NCBI RefSeq assembly: GCF_038008325.1
Contig: NZ_JBBOYW010000001.1
Location: forward strand, 2,842,001-2,906,000
Source: Lysinibacillus sp. FSL K6-0232
GTDB taxonomy: Bacteria; Bacillota; Bacilli; Bacillales_A; Planococcaceae
Direction of reading: 5' to 3'
Length of the DNA: 64,000 nucleotides
Under the pieces are notes generated by a model. The model did not search any database. It was not told the origin of the DNA and worked only from the letters and a program-made list of their open reading frames with translations. The stretch's first letter is position 1. Every line of letters starts with the position of its first letter. Both the position numbers and the translations under genes were made by a program. Positions 58,460-64,000 of the stretch are shown piece after piece.

Positions 58460-59619
58460 TGAAAAAGGCTGTTTTTGTTTACTCGCCTGAACAACTCGGA
58501 TATAAATTTTCAGATACACATCCATTCAATCATAAACGCTTGACGCTAACAATGGACTTATTAAAAAATATAGATGCACTCGATGATAGCGATATTGTAC
58601 CTGCACGTGTAGCAACAGAAGAAGAGCTTTTACTGGCACATGATCCTAAGTATATTGATATTGTCAAAAAAGCAGGACATGGTGAATTATCAGAAGCTCA
58701 ATGCGAAAGCTATGGCATCGGTACAGAAGATACACCCATTTTTGAAAATATGCATGAAGCCAGTGCACAGCTTGTTGGTGGGACATTAACAGCTGTAGAT
58801 TATGTGATGGAAGGCAAGGCAAGACACGCCTTGAATCTGGGCGGAGGCTTGCATCATGGTTTTCGTGGTCGGGCATCGGGCTTTTGTATTTATAATGATA
58901 GTACGGTTGCCATTCGTTACTTACAGGAAAAATACAATGCCCGTGTACTCTATGTTGATACAGATGCACATCATGGAGATGGTGTGCAATGGAGCTTTTA
59001 CGAAGACCCAAATGTTTGTACATTGTCCATCCATGAAACAGGTCGCTACCTTTTCCCTGGCACGGGCAACATCACTGAACGAGGCAATGGGCAAGGCTAT
59101 GGAACTTCGTTTAATTTTCCAATGGATGCTTTTACAGAGGATGAAAGTTTCCTAGATATTTATAAGCAATCCATGCGTGAAATCTTTGAATTTTTCAAGC
59201 CAGATGTTGTATTAACTCAAAATGGTGCTGATGCTCATTACTTTGATCCATTAACACATCTACATGGCACAATGAATATTTATCGTGAAATTCCAAAGCT
59301 TGCACACCAATTAGCCCATGAGTATTGTGATGGTAAATGGATAGCTGTTGGTGGTGGGGGCTATGATATTTGGCGTGTAGTGCCTCGTGCCTGGGCAATG
59401 TTATGGTTAGAAATGACAGATCAAACACTACCAATCGGTCCACTGCCACAAGCATGGCTGGATCGTTGGCAGCCTGAAGCACCCGTTCCATTGATTCCAA
59501 CGTGGGAAGACCCAAGTCCCTTATATGAGGCCATTCCACGAAAAGCTGAAATTGAGGAAAAAAATGCACAAATGTTAGCAAAAGCGCTACATATTATTCG
59601 CAATGAAAAACGAGATTAA
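58459..59619 (+). CDS. acuC: AcuC NAD-independent protein deacetylase
   Basis: 386 residues, class I histone-deacetylase fold: LGGGLHHGFRGRASGFCIYND, VDTDAHHGDGVQ (zinc Asp/His), QNGADAHYFDPL and VGGGGYDI with the transition-state region. Removes acetyl from AcsA lysine, reversing AcuA. Length matches B. subtilis AcuC. Third gene of the operon. Confidence 0.96.
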   Translation: MKKAVFVYSPEQLGYKFSDTHPFNHKRLTLTMDLLKNIDALDDSDIVPARVATEEELLLAHDPKYIDIVKKAGHGELSEAQCESYGIGTEDTPIFENMHEASAQLVGGTLTAVDYVMEGKARHALNLGGGLHHGFRGRASGFCIYNDSTVAIRYLQEKYNARVLYVDTDAHHGDGVQWSFYEDPNVCTLSIHETGRYLFPGTGNITERGNGQGYGTSFNFPMDAFTEDESFLDIYKQSMREIFEFFKPDVVLTQNGADAHYFDPLTHLHGTMNIYREIPKLAHQLAHEYCDGKWIAVGGGGYDIWRVVPRAWAMLWLEMTDQTLPIGPLPQAWLDRWQPEAPVPLIPTWEDPSPLYEAIPRKAEIEEKNAQMLAKALHIIRNEKRD

Positions 59620-59624
59620 CCTTG

Positions 59625-59652
59625 AGCCTCACAATAGTTGTGGGGCTTTTTT
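59625..59652 (+). terminator. acuABC terminator
   Basis: 10-bp stem AGCCTCACAA/TTGTGGGGCT (one G-U) and a 3-nt loop, then six T in all. Confidence 0.88.
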
Positions 59653-59678
59653 CAGTGGATTCATAGCAACGTCTAGGC

Positions 59679-59758
59679 TCTATCCGTCACTTTTAAGTTT
59701 TTATCCATCAATTTGAGCTGTCTATCCACCACTTTCGCATTTCTATCCGTCTAGCAAC
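59679..59758. repeat. Degenerate 21-nt tandem repeat
   Basis: Units start exactly 21 nt apart at 59679, 59700, 59721 and 59742; each opens TCTATCC or TTTATCC, and the first three continue with a short (G/A)(T/C)CA(C/A)TTT core. The fourth unit degrades after about 10 nt. It fills the space between the acuC and ccpA terminators. The first unit shares 15 bases with the unit at 3598. Confidence 0.8.
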
Positions 59759-59798
59759 AAAAAAACACGTAAATCTGCTATCATCAAATTTACGTGTT
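59757..59798 (-). terminator. ccpA terminator
   Basis: 11-bp stem AACACGTAAAT/ATTTACGTGTT (59764-59774, 59788-59798) with seven T on the minus strand, 10 nt after the ccpA stop. Confidence 0.85.
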
Positions 59799-59807
59799 GC
59801 TATTTCA

Positions 59808-60812
59808 TTATTTACTTTTAACAGATTGTCGATGTTCGATACGATGCGGTAAAATGACCGCCTCATCCTCTACAGGCTCCTTGCTCATTAATTTCGTAAG
59901 CAGGCGCATCGCAACAGCCCCAATATCATAGAGCGGTAGCGCAACACTTGTAAGCTGTGGGCGAACCATTCGTGCTAGCTTTGAATTTTCAAAGCTAATA
60001 ATTTCAATATCACCTGGCACATCTTTCCCTGCATCCTGTGCTCCATGGATTAAACCAATTGCTAATTCATCACTACCTGCAAAGTAAGCTGTGGGCGGAT
60101 TATCAAGCGCAGATAGTATCTCCCAAGCCTCTAAGCCCATATCATAGCTCGATTCCTCTGCGGCAATTAAGGCCTCATCAATTGGCAAGCCAGCATCCTC
60201 TAATGCCTTCTTATAGGCAGCCAGTTTAAATTTTCCGTTAATTGTATACGATAGTGGACCTGTCACAAAGCCGATACGTGTATGACCATTTTGGATAAGT
60301 AAAGAAATTGCTTCATAGGCTGCTTGGAAATAATCAATATTCACAGTAGCGATTGTTTGGGATTCATCTACAGAGCCCGCAAGTACAATTGGCACTGGCG
60401 AATGATCCATTGTTTGTTGCATTTTTTCTGTCACTTCATCACTCATCATAACAATACCATCTACCTGCTTCCCTAGCATTGTATCGAGTAGCTGTAACTC
60501 TTTATCTTCATGTTGATCCGAATTGGCTAAAATAATATTGTAACGGTACATTGTGGCAATATCCTCTACCCCACGAGCCAGCTCAGCATAAACATTATTT
60601 GCAATATCTGGGATAATCACGCCAACTGTTGTTGTTTTCTTACTTGCTAAACCTCGCGCTACTGCGTTTGGACGGTATTCTAATCGTTCAATTACTTCTA
60701 ATACTTTTTTTCGTGTCGCTGGCTTAACGTTTTGATTGCCGTTCACTACACGAGAAACTGTTGCCATTGAAACATTTGCTTCTCTTGCAACATCATAAAT
60801 TGTAACAGTCAT
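59808..60812 (-). CDS. ccpA: Catabolite control protein A
   Basis: 334 residues (the B. subtilis length) from the ATG at 60812, preceded by AAGGGAGGCACG; ATGs at 60854 and 60851 lie before this site. LacI-family [23 protein letters not shown] with hinge helix [11 protein letters not shown], then a periplasmic-binding-type core. With HPr-Ser46-P it binds cre sites. Several cre-like sites occur in this window (7325, 11815, 24162, 56968). Follows aroA as in Bacillus. Confidence 0.96.
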   Translation of the reverse strand: MTVTIYDVAREANVSMATVSRVVNGNQNVKPATRKKVLEVIERLEYRPNAVARGLASKKTTTVGVIIPDIANNVYAELARGVEDIATMYRYNIILANSDQHEDKELQLLDTMLGKQVDGIVMMSDEVTEKMQQTMDHSPVPIVLAGSVDESQTIATVNIDYFQAAYEAISLLIQNGHTRIGFVTGPLSYTINGKFKLAAYKKALEDAGLPIDEALIAAEESSYDMGLEAWEILSALDNPPTAYFAGSDELAIGLIHGAQDAGKDVPGDIEIISFENSKLARMVRPQLTSVALPLYDIGAVAMRLLTKLMSKEPVEDEAVILPHRIEHRQSVKSK

Positions 60813-60985
60813 CGTACGTGCCTCCCTTGTTCTTATTATAAAACTTCTCATCACTAATAAAGATTTGATGACGAACCATTAATAGCTTTATCATACGATA
60901 ATTTTCATAGCATTTTCAAGAAGAACTACATAAAGCCAAGTACAAATAGTCCTATTCTAGCCATTAATTTGTCACGATACAGCAA

Positions 60986-61015
60986 ACACCGCCTGCCAAA
61001 GTAAGCAAGCGGTGT
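60986..61015 (-). terminator. Hairpin after the DAHP synthase gene
   Basis: 11-bp stem with one G-U (60986-60996 and 61005-61015); only three T follow on the minus strand, so it may be partial. Confidence 0.6.
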
Positions 61016-61028
61016 GTACTGTTAATCA

Positions 61029-62114
61029 TTACGCATGAATTTCATGATTTTTCATGAATTTTTGTAGCGTATCATAGAATGCGTCAAATGTTGGAATATC
61101 CATTTGTTGTTGTGAGTCAGAAAGCGCTACAGATGGGTCTGGATGCACTTCTGCCATAACACCATCAGCACCAATCGCAATCGCTGCTTTCGCACATGGT
61201 AATAGTAAATCACGACGACCTGTTGAATGCGTTACATCTACCATAACAGGTAAATGTGTTTCTTGTTTTAAAATTGGTACAGCCGAAATATCTAATGTAT
61301 TACGTGTTGCTTTTTCATACGTACGAATACCACGCTCACAAAGAATAATATTTTCATTGCCTTTAGACATAATGTATTCTGCTGCATGAATAAATTCATC
61401 AATTGTTGCAGCTAAGCCTCGTTTTAATAATACAGGCTTATTTGTAGCTCCTGCTGCTTTTAGTAGTTCAAAGTTTTGCATATTACGTGCACCGATTTGG
61501 ATAACATCGATATAATCTAATGCTTCCTCTAAATGGCTTGGTGTTACGATTTCTGTAATAACGGCTAAACCATATTCCTCTGATACACGTTTTAAAATTT
61601 TAAGGCCATCTAATCCTAAGCCTTGGAAGTCATATGGAGAAGTACGTGGTTTATATGCACCACCACGAATTAATTTTTCACCTTTTGCTTGAATAGAAGC
61701 GGCAACTGCTGCTACTTGCTCGTAAGATTCAACCGCACAAGGACCAAACACAAATGATGGTTTACCTTGTCCAATTAATTCACCATTAATATTAATAACA
61801 GTATCTTCAGACTTTTTCTTACGCGATACAAGCAATTCCTTCTTCTTATCTGCTTCAAGCTGTTTTAAAGCTGTTTTAAAGATTTGCTTAAATATATAAT
61901 CAACCGTCATTTGGTTTAATGGCCCTTGATTGTGTTCCTTAATAAGATCAAGCATGTGTCTTTCACGTAATGGATCATAGCGATTTACACCTTGCTTTTC
62001 TTTAATTTTACCAATTTCATCAACCACAGCTGCACGTTCGTTAATTAGACGAAGAATTTCTAAATTTAAACCGTCTATTTGACTACGTAGACTTTCTAAA
62101 TCTTTCTGGCTCAT
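61029..62114 (-). CDS. aroA: Chorismate mutase / DAHP synthase fusion
   Basis: 361 residues: chorismate mutase AroQ-type helices about 1-90 ([34 protein letters not shown]) joined to a class II-like KDO8P-type DAHP synthase about 110-361 ([48 protein letters not shown]). The mutase domain lets prephenate/chorismate feedback-inhibit DAHP synthesis, the B. subtilis AroA arrangement. GAGAGGAG precedes the ATG. Confidence 0.95.
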   Translation of the reverse strand: MSQKDLESLRSQIDGLNLEILRLINERAAVVDEIGKIKEKQGVNRYDPLRERHMLDLIKEHNQGPLNQMTVDYIFKQIFKTALKQLEADKKKELLVSRKKKSEDTVININGELIGQGKPSFVFGPCAVESYEQVAAVAASIQAKGEKLIRGGAYKPRTSPYDFQGLGLDGLKILKRVSEEYGLAVITEIVTPSHLEEALDYIDVIQIGARNMQNFELLKAAGATNKPVLLKRGLAATIDEFIHAAEYIMSKGNENIILCERGIRTYEKATRNTLDISAVPILKQETHLPVMVDVTHSTGRRDLLLPCAKAAIAIGADGVMAEVHPDPSVALSDSQQQMDIPTFDAFYDTLQKFMKNHEIHA

Positions 62115-62287
62115 GCTTTGTTGCTCCTCTCCTTATGACAGACACTTTCAGAACTCTGAAATGTATGTTACATTTTTAGATATTAGCAATATTATAATCA
62201 ATGTTGTGCAGAATGTCACGCATTTTTAATTTAGCGCTTCAACTCGCTAAATTGTTTTCAGGTATGACAAGAAAGGAAGCGATTACA

Positions 62288-64000
62288 TTGAGTTCTAAAT
62301 TATTCGCACTTGATATTGGTACACGCTCAGTAGTCGGGATTATTCTTCAAGAAGAAAACGACCATTTTCATGTAGAAGATATTTTAGTGAAAGAGCATAA
62401 AGAACGTGCCATGGTAGATGGGCAAATACATAATGTCATGTATGTGGCAGAACTAATTAACGAAATAAAACAAGAGCTTACAGAAAAGCATGGCCCTTTA
62501 ACAAAAGTAAGTGTTGCGGCAGCGGGGCGCTCTTTAAAAACAGAACAAGCAAGCGTGACCATTAATATACGAAATCGCCCAATTTTTACAGAGGAAGATA
62601 TTAGTCGCTTAGAGCTTCAAGCTGTTCAGCAAGCTCAGCAACAGCTCTTACAACAAAAAGAGGATGCGAAAATTAGTCATTATTACTGTGTGGGCTATTC
62701 GGTACTCTATTATCGCTTAGATGGCGAGGAAATTGGTAGCCTGCTTGATCAGCAAGGCGATGAGGCACAAATTGAAGTGATCGCTACCTTCCTACCACGC
62801 GTTGTTGTAGAATCGTTGATTGCTGCGCTCAAGCGTGCTGATTTAGAGATGGAAGCCCTAACATTAGAGCCTATTGCAGCGATTAACGTGCTCATTCCAC
62901 CTACGATGCGTCGCTTAAATGTGGCGTTGGTCGATATAGGTGCTGGTACATCCGATATTGCCATTACCGATAAAAGCACTGTTGTTGCCTATGGAATGGT
63001 ACCAACAGCAGGCGATGAAATTACAGAAGCATTGAGTGACCATTATTTACTAGATTTTCCCATCGCAGAGAATGCCAAGCGTCAGCTTCAAACAGAAGAA
63101 AACATATTGATTCAAGATATTTTAGGCTTTGATCAGTATTTCCCAAAGGATGAAGTTTTATTAGCTATTGAACCAGCCGTTAAGCAGCTCGCAAAATCCA
63201 TTGGAGAGGAAATTTTACGTTTAAATAATCAAACAGCGCCTAAAGCGGTGATGCTTGTTGGTGGTGGTAGTTTAACGCCAAACCTGCCAGCAGAGCTTGG
63301 ATATATTCTTGATTTACCAGCAAATCGTATAGCCGTTCGAGGTATTGATGCTATTCAAAACCTTACAAGGGAAGAGCATATACAGGCATCCCCAGAATTA
63401 GTGACGCCAATAGGAATTGCGATTGCGGCTAAAAAAATGCCGATTCAGTATATGAGCCTTACTGTTAATAATCAAGTTGTACGTCTTTTTGAATTAAAGG
63501 AAATGACTGTGGCAGATGCTTTTTTAGCGGCAAATATTCGAGCAAAGCAATTATATGGCAAGCCCGGTCACGGCTTATCTGTTCATGTTAATGGACAGGA
63601 TATTTTTATTCCGGGTGGTCATGGACAGCCTGCAGAAATACTTGTAAATGGGCAACCAGCAACGACTAAAACGCTGATTAAAACAGGGGATGCCATTCAG
63701 CTTATTGAGGGACAGGATGGACAGCCTGCAACAGCAAGTGTACGAGATATTGTTGATCCTGCAGCCATTAAAACCGTCACTATCCAAAATACTAAATATG
63801 TGATTGAACCAAAAATTTTGGTCAATCATACACCAGCATCATTGGATACTGTTTTAAATGACCGTGATATTGTGACATTTGATATTGCAGAAACCATCGA
63901 AGATATTTTTAAAATCACAAATAATTGGCATTTACTGAAGCAATTCGAATCCTATACGATTCAAGTAAATGGACAGCCTTTATATTTACCTGAATTTTCA
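62288..64000 (+). CDS. FtsA-like ASKHA protein (3' end beyond window)
   Basis: 571 codons open to the window edge. Start taken at TTG 62288 with AAAGGAAG upstream; an in-frame ATG at 62264 is an alternative with a weaker site. Actin-like ATPase motifs in order: ALDIGTRSVVGII (phosphate 1), VDIGAGTSDIAI (phosphate 2) and VMLVGGGSLTP (adenosine); an SHS2-like insert lies between. After about 395 comes a beta-rich region with repeated VNGQ (three near 440, 455 and 567), which is not in canonical FtsA. Divergent from aroA. Probably a second FtsA-type protein; partner and role unknown. Confidence 0.8.
   Translation, partial: MSSKLFALDIGTRSVVGIILQEENDHFHVEDILVKEHKERAMVDGQIHNVMYVAELINEIKQELTEKHGPLTKVSVAAAGRSLKTEQASVTINIRNRPIFTEEDISRLELQAVQQAQQQLLQQKEDAKISHYYCVGYSVLYYRLDGEEIGSLLDQQGDEAQIEVIATFLPRVVVESLIAALKRADLEMEALTLEPIAAINVLIPPTMRRLNVALVDIGAGTSDIAITDKSTVVAYGMVPTAGDEITEALSDHYLLDFPIAENAKRQLQTEENILIQDILGFDQYFPKDEVLLAIEPAVKQLAKSIGEEILRLNNQTAPKAVMLVGGGSLTPNLPAELGYILDLPANRIAVRGIDAIQNLTREEHIQASPELVTPIGIAIAAKKMPIQYMSLTVNNQVVRLFELKEMTVADAFLAANIRAKQLYGKPGHGLSVHVNGQDIFIPGGHGQPAEILVNGQPATTKTLIKTGDAIQLIEGQDGQPATASVRDIVDPAAIKTVTIQNTKYVIEPKILVNHTPASLDTVLNDRDIVTFDIAETIEDIFKITNNWHLLKQFESYTIQVNGQPLYLPEFS

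Overview
The window is an AT-rich chromosomal segment of a spore-forming Bacillales bacterium. Lysinibacillus or a close relative is my best guess. This rests on gene order shared with the Bacillus subtilis mdh-icd-citZ to acuABC-ccpA-aroA region, on an alpha/beta-type spore protein gene with a sigma-G-like promoter, and on how closely the proteins resemble Bacillus families. The genus is inferred, not proven. Almost everything is conserved housekeeping sequence. I see no prophage, transposase, CRISPR array, rRNA or tRNA gene, and no secretion, defence or biosynthetic island. I did not find an undescribed multi-gene system.

Layout. 1-432: end of an lrgAB (holin-like) operon. 741-7238 (minus): citZ, icd, mdh, a MaoC-like gene, phoP and phoR. 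7489-8827: ytvI and fxsA, meeting tail to tail. 8961-18627 (minus): nrnA, dnaE, a FadR-type regulator, accD, accA, pfkA and pyk, so lagging-strand replication, fatty-acid initiation and lower glycolysis lie together. 18718-25767: ytpI, ytoI, ytkL, an M24 peptidase, ald, a universal stress protein and ytxK. 25857-30095 (minus): tpx, yteJ, sppA and ytcI. 30236-32727: thiM-thiD-thiE under a TPP riboswitch. 32754-37390 (minus): an SASP gene, thiI, iscS and ezrA. 37553-42065: hisJ, a free-methionine sulfoxide reductase, a GAF-GGDEF protein (dgcP) and rpsD with a long leader. 42606-44737: an iron alcohol dehydrogenase and a BtuF-like protein. 44788-49464: T-box-controlled tyrS divergent from a class A PBP. 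49719-54886: an SDR gene and the argCJBD operon. 54916-59619: acsA divergent from acuABC. 59808-64000: ccpA, a chorismate mutase-DAHP synthase, and the first 571 codons of an FtsA-like gene that runs off the window.

The genes fit together around central carbon flow. PfkA and Pyk feed acetyl-CoA to AccA/AccD, CitZ or AcsA. AcuA and AcuC are the acetylase/deacetylase pair acting on AcsA. ccpA lies here, and cre-like sites occur before pfkA, after the citZ promoter, between acsA and acuA, and upstream of ald/usp. IscS and ThiI form a sulfur relay, while ThiM/D/E salvage thiamine precursors.

The least explained sequence is non-coding: a degenerate 21-nt tandem repeat seen at two distant loci, a pair of mosaic intergenic repeats after hisJ and the PBP gene, and two identical-architecture palindromes between acsA and acuA. 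Several genes need non-ATG starts: TTG for dnaE, ytoI, argC, the PBP, the MaoC-like gene and the FtsA-like gene; GTG for nrnA and ytcI.
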